DNA of 64,000 bases from Parashewanella spongiae. Its GTDB lineage: Bacteria > Pseudomonadota > Gammaproteobacteria > Enterobacterales > Shewanellaceae. Numbering within the stretch: the stretch's first letter is position 1; the number at the start of each line of letters is the position of its first letter. The stretch spans positions 4,712,001-4,776,000 of the forward strand of contig NZ_CP037952.1 of assembly GCF_004358345.1 (NCBI RefSeq). The letters are read 5' to 3'. The notes under the pieces were generated by a model that saw only the letters and a list, made by a program, of their open reading frames with translations, made no database searches and was not told the DNA's origin. Shown piece after piece: positions 28,089 to 36,039 of the stretch. The translations under genes were made by a program, and so were the position numbers.

Positions 28089-29459
28089 ATGGCCAATAGT
28101 GGCTTATCTAACATAGAAAAAAAAGTCGCCTTCTCTCTCGCCAGTGTGTTCGGCTTGAGAATGATGGGATTATTTATGATCATGCCCGTCTTCGCACTTT
28201 ATGGTCAACATCTTGAAGGATTTTCACCATTATGGGTTGGTGTTGCCATTGGCGCTTATGGTTTAACCCAAGCTCTTTTGCAAATTCCATTAGGCATTTT
28301 ATCGGATAAGATTGGCCGTAAGCCAGTCATACTGTCTGGTTTGCTCTTATTTGCCATCGGCAGCATTATTGCCGCCAATTCAGACAGTATTTACATGGTC
28401 GTTTTCGGCCGCGCGGTACAAGGTATGGGAGCAATTGCCGCTGCCGTGTTAGCGCTTGCCGCTGACTTAACCCGCGATGAGCAACGTACCAAAGTCATGG
28501 CAATTATTGGTATGTGTATCGGGTTTTCATTTGCACTGGCGTTATTAGTCGGACCGATTATTGCCGAGCATCTTGGGCTTTCTGGGCTGTTTTTTATGAC
28601 CGCTTTATTTGCGGTATTTGGCATGATCATCGTACAAGTTTTTATTCCGACTCCAGTATCACACGCCCCTAAAGGCGATACACTCGCGGCTCCGGCACGC
28701 TTAAAAGCCATGTTAAAAGATCCGCAATTGCTCCGTCTCGACCTCGGCATATTCATTCTTCATTTAACTTTAACGGCTGTATTTGTGGCTTTACCATTTG
28801 TGTTGGTCGATGCTGGTTTTGCGAAAGAACAACATTGGAAACTCTATTTCCCTACCTTTATCGGTGCTTTCTTTTTAATGGTGCCCTTGATCATCATTGG
28901 CGTAAAAAAGAAAAACACCAAAGTTACTTTTCAAATTTCGCTTATCATCATGGCACTTGCATTGGGAATATTAGCCATATCCGCAGGGCATTTACCGCTT
29001 ATCATCATGGCGATTTTATTCTTCTTCACAGCCTTTAATTACCTCGAAGCCTCACTGCCCAGTTTAATTGCAAAGTTTTGCCCAGCTGGTGATAAAGGCT
29101 CAGCCATGGGCGTATATTCAACCAGTCAATTTTTGGGTGCATTTTGTGGCGGCATGCTTGGCGGAGGCATCTATCAGTTTGTCGGAGCAACAGGTGTATT
29201 TTTATTGGCTTTAGCTTTAATATGTTTTTGGCTAGTATTAACCTTAGGCATGAAAAATCCGATATTGCTAAAAAGCTATACCTTAGCGGCTAACATTAAA
29301 GATAAACAGCAAGCCAGTGTTATTGCAGAGAAATTATCCGCCATGAAAGGCGTTGCTGAAGCAATATTGATCATCGAAGAGCAAGCGGCATACTTAAAGG
29401 TTAATGACCAATTTGATATATCCGAAGCTCGAGCTGTGTTAGGCTCTACAGAATTGTAA
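28089..29459 (+). CDS. MFS transporter, YajR-like, with C-terminal ferredoxin-like domain
   Basis: A 456-residue major facilitator pump. Twelve hydrophobic helices fit residues 10-385. The loop 2-3 signature GILSDKIGRKPVI is clear and motif C-like VGPIIAEHLG is present, as in drug:H+ antiporters. The last 70 residues, after the twelfth helix, form a small alpha/beta domain (AEKLSAMKGVAEAILIIEEQAAYLKVN) like the YAM domain of E. coli YajR. The substrate is unknown. It is followed after 69 bases by ssb, the usual order in Shewanella. There is no sign of damage. Confidence 0.9.
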   Translation: MANSGLSNIEKKVAFSLASVFGLRMMGLFMIMPVFALYGQHLEGFSPLWVGVAIGAYGLTQALLQIPLGILSDKIGRKPVILSGLLLFAIGSIIAANSDSIYMVVFGRAVQGMGAIAAAVLALAADLTRDEQRTKVMAIIGMCIGFSFALALLVGPIIAEHLGLSGLFFMTALFAVFGMIIVQVFIPTPVSHAPKGDTLAAPARLKAMLKDPQLLRLDLGIFILHLTLTAVFVALPFVLVDAGFAKEQHWKLYFPTFIGAFFLMVPLIIIGVKKKNTKVTFQISLIIMALALGILAISAGHLPLIIMAILFFFTAFNYLEASLPSLIAKFCPAGDKGSAMGVYSTSQFLGAFCGGMLGGGIYQFVGATGVFLLALALICFWLVLTLGMKNPILLKSYTLAANIKDKQQASVIAEKLSAMKGVAEAILIIEEQAAYLKVNDQFDISEARAVLGSTEL

Positions 29460-29528
29460 AAAATCGAACCGCGTACCTTTGCCGTAACGCAAGTAAGCAA
29501 TAATTCAAAATAATCTCAGGAGATATTA

Positions 29529-30134
29529 ATGGCCAGTCGTGGTGTTAATAAAGTAATTCTAGTTGGTAATTTAGGTCAGGACCCTGAGGTTCGCTACATG
29601 CCAAATGGTGGGGCTGTCACTAACTTCACTATCGCAACTTCCGAAACTTGGAAGGATAAACAAAGTGGTGAGCAAAAAGAGAAAACTGAATGGCACCGTA
29701 TTGTGATCTATCAGCGTTTGGCTGAAATTGCCGGTGAATACCTGCGTAAAGGCTCAAAAATCTATGTTGAAGGTCGTTTACAAACAAGAAAGTGGCAAAA
29801 TCAGCAAGGTCAAGATCAATATACGACCGAAATCATTGTTAATGAAATGCAAATGCTAGACAGCCGTCAAAGTGGCCAAGGTGCGCCTGCTCAAGGTGGT
29901 TATGGTAATCAAGCTCAGCAACAACCTAAGCAAGCTTATCAACCACAACAGCAAGCACCTGCTGCACCTGCTGCACCTGCTTATCAACCACAACAACAAG
30001 CTACACCTGCTTATAACCCTGCACCTCAACAGACACCAGCTCAAGCTGCGCCAAAACCGGCACAAGCCGATCAACCACAGCAAAACTTTACACCGAATTT
30101 AGATGACGGTTGGGATGACGACATCCCATTTTAA
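29529..30134 (+). CDS. ssb: Single-stranded DNA-binding protein
   Basis: A 201-residue SSB. The OB-fold at 1-110 includes [17 protein letters not shown] and [18 protein letters not shown]. The linker (115-185) is rich in Gln, Pro and Ala. The last residues [10 protein letters not shown] are the acidic tip that docks partner repair and replication proteins. An AGGAGAT ribosome site precedes the ATG. The linker DNA is repetitive CAA/CCT-rich and gives spurious open frames on other strands. No terminator directly follows; the nearest clear one is at 30360-30390, beyond a repeat insertion, so the insertion may have split ssb from its terminator. Confidence 0.98.
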   Translation: MASRGVNKVILVGNLGQDPEVRYMPNGGAVTNFTIATSETWKDKQSGEQKEKTEWHRIVIYQRLAEIAGEYLRKGSKIYVEGRLQTRKWQNQQGQDQYTTEIIVNEMQMLDSRQSGQGAPAQGGYGNQAQQQPKQAYQPQQQAPAAPAAPAYQPQQQATPAYNPAPQQTPAQAAPKPAQADQPQQNFTPNLDDGWDDDIPF

Positions 30135-30148
30135 CTTAAGATAAATGA

Positions 30149-30240
30149 CTAAGGAAAATTGCGGAAGAAAGTATACCGATGAGTTCTTGTCACTCCAGTG
30201 CAGGCTGGAAGCGAAGTAACGACAGTTTTGTATGTCGGTA
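30149..30240. repeat. 90-bp dispersed repeat with hairpin module
   Basis: This segment is nearly identical to about 8500-8592. Both start around AAGGAAA-TTGCGGAAGAAAG, pass through a short CACTCCAGTGCAGGCTGG palindromic piece and end in the 31-bp hairpin module (CGACAGTTTTGTATGTCGG). It is non-coding. Confidence 0.75.
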
Positions 30241-30335
30241 GTCTAGTGTCTTTGCTTTTTTCTATAAAAGTCGCTGGATACCAGCCTTCGCTGGCATGAC
30301 AAAGATTGGTACTTTCTAAATCGCTAGCTCCTAAA
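30241..30335. repeat. Short CTAG-bounded dispersed repeat, copy 1
   Basis: About 95 bp from CTAGTGTCTTTGC to AAATCGCTAG, with a sister copy at 31682-31780. The middle has an imperfect palindrome (GATACCAGCCTTCGCTGGCA), like REP sequences. It is non-coding. Confidence 0.7.
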
Positions 30336-30359
30336 TGTTGAAAAACATTCACTCTGTAT

Positions 30360-30390
30360 AAAAAAGCCCAGCCACTCACTGGGCTTTTCT
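30360..30390 (+). terminator. Rho-independent terminator downstream of ssb
   Basis: Ten-base arms AAAAGCCCAG and CTGGGCTTTT around a 7-base loop, with a T-rich tail. It probably was the ssb terminator before repeats entered the gap, and it also shields the next gene. Confidence 0.85.
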
Positions 30391-30453
30391 TCTGTAAAAA
30401 AAGGGATTAATAGTTTATTATTTCACTTCACTTCAAGGAATGAGGATTATTTT

Positions 30454-31266
30454 ATGCTTACAAGGACGTGGCATTTTGCTTTATTTACTATTTTTTTATG
30501 TTTATCTTTACCCACTAATTCAAAAAACATTACTAAAGCAGATGTTATCAAGACTTCACTGCCATTTATAAAACAGAGTTTGAATGCAGCACCTTTAGAG
30601 TGTTTAGGGATCAGCAAGTCACAGCTTGACTCAACCTTCGAACAAGCGAACCAGACCTGTCAATCCAATATCCCTCAATCAATGCCGCAACATGAATTTG
30701 AACAACAGCTTGATCAGTTTTCCAACTGTATATCGGCTGGTGTACAACAAGCTTTTGATATACCGGATGAACAAGTGCAACAATGTGTAGATCTTGCCGA
30801 ATTGAGAGATTCAGAATTCGTAGAATCTGACTATGATGATCCCAAAGCTTATCTAGAACGAATGACTGGTAAATTAAATGATGCTTTAATTCAACACGCT
30901 CAGTTGTCTGATACAACAAATATCCCATTTCCTTTATATCCTAATCATAAGGTGATCAGTCACTTCCCTGATGGAATGGGGAATTTGTCGAATGAAAAGT
31001 CTTTGCCTGTATTGGTTATTGCGAGCAACGACTCATTTGATGATGTCGTCACTTTCTACCAGAAGCATCTAACAAGCTTTCCACGCTATAACGTCAATGA
31101 TGGCGTAATTTTTATGGAAGAAGAAGTCCCTAATTTTGACCTACTCAGGCATTTTAGTGTTTACACTTCAACACCTCATGTAATGATTGAAGATATGAGA
31201 GACAGTCCAATCGCTAATAAAGTGGGTGGTACAAAAGTCGAAATTAGCTATCGCAAGAAAAACTAA
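30454..31266 (+). CDS. Secreted hypothetical protein, 270 aa
   Basis: I do not recognise this protein. A signal peptide is clear (HFALFTIFLCLSLPTNS, cleavage about residue 23). The mature part has four cysteines, at about residues 50, 69, 92 and 111 in the N-terminal half, which could form two disulphides. A C-terminal alpha/beta-looking half has the stretch LPVLVIASNDSFDDVVTFYQ, a pattern found in several uncharacterised periplasmic proteins that contain FxxxxxFYxxxL. It has an AAGGAATGAGG ribosome site and its own terminator, so it is a stand-alone transcription unit. It is probably periplasmic; function unknown. Confidence 0.7.
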   Translation: MLTRTWHFALFTIFLCLSLPTNSKNITKADVIKTSLPFIKQSLNAAPLECLGISKSQLDSTFEQANQTCQSNIPQSMPQHEFEQQLDQFSNCISAGVQQAFDIPDEQVQQCVDLAELRDSEFVESDYDDPKAYLERMTGKLNDALIQHAQLSDTTNIPFPLYPNHKVISHFPDGMGNLSNEKSLPVLVIASNDSFDDVVTFYQKHLTSFPRYNVNDGVIFMEEEVPNFDLLRHFSVYTSTPHVMIEDMRDSPIANKVGGTKVEISYRKKN

Positions 31267-31290
31267 AAAAGGGCGATTCAGCCCTTTTCC
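31267..31290 (+). terminator. Rho-independent terminator
   Basis: AAAAGGGC and GCCCTTTT arms around GATTCA, beginning directly after the stop codon of the 270-aa secreted protein. A family-B MITE starts 6 bases later. Confidence 0.88.
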
Positions 31291-31295
31291 TTAAT

Positions 31296-31525
31296 CCTAG
31301 AAACATTAGTTGACTGCGTTCTCAAGCGTAGAAAAAATGGCTGATAGTAAGGCGTAGCTTGCAGCAAGCAGTTATTCTACTTGCAAAAGTTACAACGCTG
31401 ATAGCAGTCATTTTAGCAAGCTTGTGAACGTAGAGCACTTCACTCATTGGGTGCAAACCATGATGATAAAATCATCGTATTGCTCAAACAGTTACTCATA
31501 TACTCAGCGTTCGACTGACGTTTTA
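31296..31525. mobile_element. Family B MITE, copy 1
   Basis: About 230 bp, with left end CCTAGAAACATTAGTTGA and right end TCGACTGACGTTTTA (an imperfect inverted match). There is no coding capacity. It is nearly identical to the copies at 32875-33109 and 43759-43992. It shares interior sequence with family C. Confidence 0.85.
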
Positions 31526-31526
31526 T

Positions 31527-31672
31527 CGTGAAAATAACCGCTAATACCTATTCCCAAGCCTGTTAGTGAAAACATAAAAGCTAAAAATCACTTCGTCTTT
31601 AGCTTTAGGTTGGAAATAATCTTCAAATCTCAGCGAATACAATTTTCATGGTGTAGGGTGATAGAAAAATAG
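31527..31672. repeat. 145-bp duplication, copy 1
   Basis: From GTGAAAATAACCGCTAATAC to GTGATAGAAAAATAG. The same block recurs at 33177-33324 with a handful of changes, in both places directly after a family-B right end, so B element plus flank were duplicated together. It is non-coding. Confidence 0.8.
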
Positions 31673-31681
31673 ATCAAAAGA

Positions 31682-31780
31682 CCCTAGTGCCTTTGCTTTT
31701 TTCTATAAAGCCACTGGATACAAGCCTTCGCTGGTATGACAAAGATTGTACTTTCTAAATCGCTAGATACCTAAAAACTT
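31682..31780. repeat. Short CTAG-bounded dispersed repeat, copy 2
   Basis: Sister of 30241-30335: it starts CTAGTGCCTTTGC, has the imperfect palindrome around CAAGCCTTCGCTGG, and ends AAATCGCTAG. Confidence 0.7.
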
Positions 31781-31875
31781 TAACTCATTCACCGATAGAG
31801 AGTTTTATTTACTGTTTTTTCTTTATTAGGGTAAGATTACAATTAACTATCTAAAAACAAACTTTGGAAGGCATT

Positions 31876-32397
31876 ATGACAATATCTAATACTTCCTCTG
31901 CTACCTCCCTTCAAGCAGTTAGCTTTCATCAAGGCGATTCTTCTTGCTCCCTTAGAAATGTCGACACACAAAGCAGCTCTAGTATCAATGAGCACAATAA
32001 TGCACTAGGTAGTTTTCACTCAGGAAGTGAATCAGGACTCGGTTCAAGTGCTTCAAGTCAGGTTTTTTCAAACTCACCTTCAAAAAATCTTTCTACAACT
32101 AGCATGGGTGCACTACAAACATCCGAGCAGGGAATTGGGGCTAATGCACCTTTTAATATGAATTTTGATTTGTCATCCAAGTCACAAATCGCACTTACCA
32201 ATGCTTCAGCATTAACTAAATTTATGAAACCAGGAAGGGTTAACAGTGAATTAGGACAATTCCACAATGCAACCCCTCCCATGTTCACCATAGGCAGCTC
32301 AAATTTAGAAGATTCAATCGAAGAGCTTAAATCCTCCTCTCCTCCGAATCAAAAGCCTGCTGAGTCCGTTCGTCACTCCCCAAAAAGTGAACTTTAA
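31876..32397 (+). CDS. Ser-rich hypothetical protein, 173 aa
   Basis: I do not recognise this protein. The start is placed at ATG 31876, with a GGAAGG ribosome site 5 bases upstream; an in-frame TTG four codons earlier overlaps that site and is unlikely. Roughly a quarter of residues are Ser, with many Asn, Gly and Thr, and no hydrophobic core, so it should be largely disordered. There is no signal peptide. Such Ser/Asn-rich, Lys-poor N-termini are typical of type III-like secretion signals, but no injectisome genes are in view. It is isolated among repeats. It may be an effector, a secretion substrate fragment or a decayed gene. Confidence 0.5.
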   Translation: MTISNTSSATSLQAVSFHQGDSSCSLRNVDTQSSSSINEHNNALGSFHSGSESGLGSSASSQVFSNSPSKNLSTTSMGALQTSEQGIGANAPFNMNFDLSSKSQIALTNASALTKFMKPGRVNSELGQFHNATPPMFTIGSSNLEDSIEELKSSSPPNQKPAESVRHSPKSEL

Positions 32398-32448
32398 TTT
32401 AATCCTAAGTTAAAGGATCCACCTTCTTAGAAGTTGGCTTTGCCTTTC

Positions 32449-32492
32449 GCCCCCCTATAAGGGGGCTGGTGCTTGCCCTCTTAGAAGGCAAG
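32449..32492 (-). repeat. Two hairpins of an IS200-type end
   Basis: A strong stem GCCCCCC/GGGGGC at 32449-32466 and a second stem CTTGCC/GGCAAG at 32472-32492, just past the TnpA remnant's stop. They match the type of subterminal hairpins of IS200/IS605 elements. Confidence 0.55.
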
Positions 32493-32515
32493 CTGTTGTC
32501 CCCGATACTTGCGAA

Positions 32516-32667
32516 TTAAAAATCTAATCTTTCTTGTTCCTTTTCAAGCTCTTCCTGATACTTGGCATACTTTCTTATCATTTCTGCGTCTATGCCTACT
32601 GTTCAACACAATACCCTTTAGCCCAAAAATGATTACCCAAATATGGCTTTTTCCGTATATGTGGGAA
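32516..32667 (-). pseudogene. IS200-type transposase TnpA, C-terminal remnant with frameshift
   Basis: On the minus strand one frame reads FPHIRKKPYLGNHFWAKGYC and then VEQ-stop. After a one-base shift it continues VGIDAEMIRKYAKYQEELEK and ends LDF-stop at 32516. This is the C-terminal third of an IS200-group Y1 transposase, with the catalytic Tyr in the MIRKY helix. The N-terminal two thirds are gone, replaced by a family-C MITE end. It differs from the remnant at 18240, so two separate IS lineages passed through. Confidence 0.75.
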
Positions 32668-32675
32668 CTGTTTAA

Positions 32676-33176
32676 CCTAAATGAATCAATTGGAAGCGTT
32701 CATATACGCAGAAAAAATTACTGATAGCAAGGCATGAATAGCAGCAAGTAGTGGTTACCGACATACAAAACTGTCGTTACTTCGTTTCTACTTGCAAAAA
32801 TTACAACTCAGATAGCAGTCATTTTAGCAAGTTTGTGAGCGTAGAGCACTTCACTCATTGGGTGAAAGCCATGACCCTAGAAACATCAGTTGACTGCGTT
32901 CTCAAGCGTAGAAAAAATGGCTGATAGTAAGGCGTAGCTTGCAGCAAGTAGTTATTCTACTTGCAAAAGTTACAACGCAGATAGCAGCCATTTTAGCAAG
33001 CTTGTGAGCGTAGAGCACTTCACTCATTGGGTGAAAGCCATGATGATAAAGTCATCTTATTGACTCAAACAGTTACTCATATACTTAGCGTTCAACTGAT
33101 GTTTTTAGGATGATGATAAAGTCATCGTATTGCTCAAACAGTTACTCGTATACTCAGCGTTCAACTGATGTTTTTA
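32676..33176. mobile_element. Chimeric family C/B MITE, interrupted by a nested copy
   Basis: The left end is C-type (CCTAAATGAATCAATTGGAAG) in style and carries the 31-bp hairpin module. The right end is B-type (TCAACTGATGTTTTTA). The element is split after GCCATGA at 32874 by the nested family-B copy and resumes at 33110 with ATGATGATAAAG. Without the insert it is about 266 bp. A mixed left and right end suggests recombination between families. Confidence 0.75.
32875..33109. mobile_element. Family B MITE, copy 2, nested
   Basis: 235 bp, from CCCTAGAAACATCAGTTGAC to CAACTGATGTTTTTAGG, inserted in the element at 32676-33176. The host reads GCCATGA on the left and ATGATGATAAAG on the right, while the uninterrupted form (seen at 33037-33051) reads GCCATGATGATAAAG, so ATGA is duplicated at the junctions. 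Confidence 0.85.
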
Positions 33177-33324
33177 CCGTGAAAATAGCCGCTAACACCT
33201 ATTCCCAAGCCTGTTAGTGAAAGCATAAAAGCTAAAAATCGCTTCGCCTTTAGCTTAGGTTGGAAATAATCTTCAAATCTCAGCGAATACAATTTTCATG
33301 GTGTAGGGTGATAGAAAAATAGTA
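33177..33324. repeat. 145-bp duplication, copy 2
   Basis: Second copy of the block at 31527-31672, again directly after a family-B right end. It runs up to the DDE transposase remnant. Confidence 0.8.
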
Positions 33325-33362
33325 GTCAAAGTAAACGCATATGACATCTATGCCTATCATGA

Positions 33363-33545
33363 ACGTTTAGGTTTAAAGAGGATGACTGTAAAATTTATGC
33401 TGATGATGGAACAAGAAATTCAGCAACCATTAAGCGAAAAATTTTGAACTTGGTGAAAAGTCACACTTCAAAAGACAGTGTTGCTGGCAAGGTGCAGCGA
33501 GCCTGATGGGATGCAAAATTTAGGGCTGAGATTTTGCTTGGTTAA
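33363..33545 (+). pseudogene. DDE transposase (IS4/ISAs1-like) C-terminal remnant
   Basis: The frame reads TFRFKEDDCKIYADDGTRNS, then a stretch ending SVAGKVQRA, an in-frame TGA, and then WDAKFRAEILLG and a stop. The FxEDxxxIY block, the NLV helix and the final AxWDxxFRAEIL are typical of the C-terminus of IS4/ISAs1-type transposases. The TGA sits where Cys is usual, and the rest of the gene is missing, so it is dead. It shows that a third IS type inserted here. Confidence 0.65.
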
Positions 33546-33643
33546 TAATCAATCAAAGCATAATCCCGCCCTGTATCAAATCGCCGTTGTTAGATTCATC
33601 TATACTCAAAATAGTCAAACCACTATGTGAATGGGATCTTTCT

Positions 33644-34804
33644 ATGTCTTCAATGCCTCTCAATAAAAATTTACATTTTGTTAGAGAAGCGACCTCAATC
33701 GCCATCAATCAGCAGGTGTACAATAAAAAGCATCAAGGTGAGCGAGTCATTACACTATCGCTTGGTGAAGCTTATTTTGATATCCCTGATTTTGGATTTG
33801 ATGCGATTAACTTTAAGCAAGGTTATCATTACAGCGACACGGCAGGTTTACCTGCTCTACGGCAAAAATTGGCTGCTCATTACTCCAATCAATTTAATAT
33901 CCATTCCATAGATGCCGATAAAAACATCATTATTTCTGCGGGCTCTAAATTGCTCACTTATCTATCGATGCTTGCCATACTAAATCATGGCGATGAAGTG
34001 TTACTGCATGAGCCTGCTTGGTTAAGTTACCAAGATCAAGCCAGTTTATGCGGGGCTGAAACACGTTATATTCCTTATCATGTTAAGGCAGAAAACTTTA
34101 GACAGTATTTCTCAGAAAATACAAAGTTACTCATCATTAATAACCCCAATAATCCTGCTGGTTGGATTTATGACAAACACGAGTTAGTTCAACTTATTAA
34201 ACTGGCTGAACAAAGTGGAATTTATGTCCTTTTCGATGAAGCGTATAGCGACTTTGTTGCGAATACTGAGCACTTCCATTCTGCAAGTTATTATATTGCC
34301 GACTTTGATAATGTTATCGTCGTAAATTCTATGTCTAAAAACTTTGGAATGTCAGGTTGGCGGGTAGGTTTTCTTGTTGCTACCCCTCATCTCGTGCAAC
34401 ATATATTGAAACTCAACCAACACATTATTACTTGTGCACCGACGCCATTACAGATGTATTTTGCCGAGCATTTCACTCAAATTTACCATTCATGCCAGCA
34501 ACAGATTAACGCGCTCATGGTTAAACGACAACAGGTTGCAAACTTGCTTGAACAGCATCAACTTAAACCTTTATCAGGTAATGCTACTTTTTATTTTTTT
34601 ATTGATATTAGCCAAAGTAGTATGAGCTCAAAACAGCTCTGTAAAACCTTACTTGAGCATTTCAATATTGCCCTTGTTCCAGGAAGTGCCTATGGACATT
34701 CTACTAATGGTTTTATCCGGTTATCTTTTGGCACCGAGCCCCTTACTGATATTGAATACGCAATAAAAACCATTGCATCATTCTGTAGCGGGGAGCAAGA
34801 ATGA
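33644..34804 (+). CDS. PLP-dependent aminotransferase, class I/II
   Basis: A 386-residue fold-type I aminotransferase. The start is placed at ATG 33644; a TTG 19 codons earlier has no family match in the extension. The PLP Lys is residue 232 in NSMSKNFGMSGWRVGF. The NNPNNPAGW block is at about 166, the Asp of FDEAYSDF follows, and RLSFG with the substrate Arg is near the end. It resembles aspartate/aromatic aminotransferases of family Igamma. It overlaps the ATP-grasp gene by 4 bases (ATGA), so the two make one translationally coupled unit. Mobile-element remains lie directly upstream. It likely makes or modifies an amino acid that the next enzyme joins to something else. Confidence 0.88.
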   Translation: MSSMPLNKNLHFVREATSIAINQQVYNKKHQGERVITLSLGEAYFDIPDFGFDAINFKQGYHYSDTAGLPALRQKLAAHYSNQFNIHSIDADKNIIISAGSKLLTYLSMLAILNHGDEVLLHEPAWLSYQDQASLCGAETRYIPYHVKAENFRQYFSENTKLLIINNPNNPAGWIYDKHELVQLIKLAEQSGIYVLFDEAYSDFVANTEHFHSASYYIADFDNVIVVNSMSKNFGMSGWRVGFLVATPHLVQHILKLNQHIITCAPTPLQMYFAEHFTQIYHSCQQQINALMVKRQQVANLLEQHQLKPLSGNATFYFFIDISQSSMSSKQLCKTLLEHFNIALVPGSAYGHSTNGFIRLSFGTEPLTDIEYAIKTIASFCSGEQE

Positions 34805-36012
34805 AACCTTGGATTATTCATATCGGTTCAGGGCAATGGCAACAACAAGCCATTATTGCAATGAAACAACGCGGATATAAAAACCTTGCTGTTGATGGCA
34901 ATCCTCATGCTGCTGGCTTTGTTCATGCAGATGACACTTTAGTGACCGATATTTTAAACCCAAGCCTTACCTTACATACCGTCATCAACTATTGTCTTTT
35001 GCATAAGATTGTTCCAAATGCCATTTTCAGTATTGCCAATGAAGTTGGTCAAGTTTCAGCGGCGACCCTTAGACAACACTTTGCTCTTGCTGGTGTCCAT
35101 GCGGAACTCGCCATGAAACTTACCAATAAAGCTTTGCAACGCCAACTCTACCAAGGACAGCGCTTTTCACCACATTACCAAGTGTTCGATACCAACTTGC
35201 TTGACCGTTTAATCCCATCGCATTTTCCTGATGGTTTTTTACAGCAAAAACTGATTGTAAAACCTGTTGACGCTTCAGGGAGTCGAGGGATAACCATTGT
35301 AGCGCCATCAGAAATTAATGAACTACGTCAGGCTGCTGAATATGCTAGCCATTGTTCACGGACTAAAAAGATTATTGTTGAACAATTTATTGAAGGACAA
35401 GAATATACCCTAGAAAGCGTTATCATCGAGGGGAGAACTCACCCTTTATTGATCACAAAGAAGGTGCAAGGGAATTGTGGCACAGTATCTCGTATGCTAA
35501 TGACCGCCGAACTACCTAATTTAACCAAACAAGCCATCTACGACACTGTTGCCAATGCACATCGTTTATTACAATACGAAAATGGCATCAGTCATGCTGA
35601 AATCATTGTCGACAATAACAAACAAGTATGGATAGTAGAGGTTGCTGGCCGTGGTGCTGGTTGGGCTGTTTCTGAGAAATTCATCGAATTTGCCACTGGT
35701 TATCATTACTTTGATGCAAGTTTAGCTTTCAATTTAGGTGAAAGAATTGAAATTCCGAGTTCAATTCAACCATCTTCATGCTGCATTCGATTTTTTGAAA
35801 CTCAATCGGGTGAGCTAATAGAGTTATCGATTCCTCAAATCGAAGGGGTTTACGGTGAACAAATACTTCTAAAAGGCGCAAAAATGCATGATGCTAAAAC
35901 CGATAATGATCGCATTGGCTTTGCTATGTTAAAAGCCAACTGTAATAAACAATTAATTGAAAAACTGGATCATATAGAAGCACAAACTCAAGTCGTGTTA
36001 AAAACAAATTGA
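34801..36012 (+). CDS. ATP-grasp ligase, amino-acid/peptide ligase-like
   Basis: A 403-residue ATP-grasp enzyme of the carbamoyl-phosphate-synthase-like type. The N-terminal pre-ATP-grasp domain has IHIGSGQWQQQAI. The ATP-grasp core shows LIVKPVDASGSRGI (Gly-rich loop), EQFIEGQEYTLESVI and the metal site in EIIVDNNKQVWIVEVAGRGAG. Family members form amide bonds by way of acyl-phosphates, as in L-amino acid ligases or PylC. The substrate cannot be read from sequence. Coupling to an aminotransferase suggests a small peptide or modified amino acid product. No transporter or NRPS is nearby. The 3' end of the gene forms one arm of its own terminator. Confidence 0.85.
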   Translation: MKPWIIHIGSGQWQQQAIIAMKQRGYKNLAVDGNPHAAGFVHADDTLVTDILNPSLTLHTVINYCLLHKIVPNAIFSIANEVGQVSAATLRQHFALAGVHAELAMKLTNKALQRQLYQGQRFSPHYQVFDTNLLDRLIPSHFPDGFLQQKLIVKPVDASGSRGITIVAPSEINELRQAAEYASHCSRTKKIIVEQFIEGQEYTLESVIIEGRTHPLLITKKVQGNCGTVSRMLMTAELPNLTKQAIYDTVANAHRLLQYENGISHAEIIVDNNKQVWIVEVAGRGAGWAVSEKFIEFATGYHYFDASLAFNLGERIEIPSSIQPSSCCIRFFETQSGELIELSIPQIEGVYGEQILLKGAKMHDAKTDNDRIGFAMLKANCNKQLIEKLDHIEAQTQVVLKTN

Positions 36013-36027
36013 GTTTGTGCTTTTTAT
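35978..36027 (+). terminator. Strong rho-independent terminator overlapping the ATP-grasp stop
   Basis: A 14-base perfect stem, AAGCACAAACTCAA and TTGAGTTTGTGCTT, with a 17-base loop and five Ts. The left arm is coding (the last residues of the ATP-grasp protein). It also faces the convergent RND gene. Confidence 0.85.
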
Positions 36028-36039
36028 TTATCTACATAT

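Noticed and set aside
29856-30102. Open frames of about 75 codons on both strands inside ssb
   Set aside because: These are low-complexity products of the CAA/CCT-rich linker of SSB, with no ribosome site.
30149-30379. 76-codon minus-strand ORF
   Set aside because: It is composed of dispersed repeats and the ssb-downstream terminator, so it is not a gene.
32509-32724. 71-codon plus-strand ORF
   Set aside because: It is antisense to the IS200 transposase remnant and runs into a MITE.
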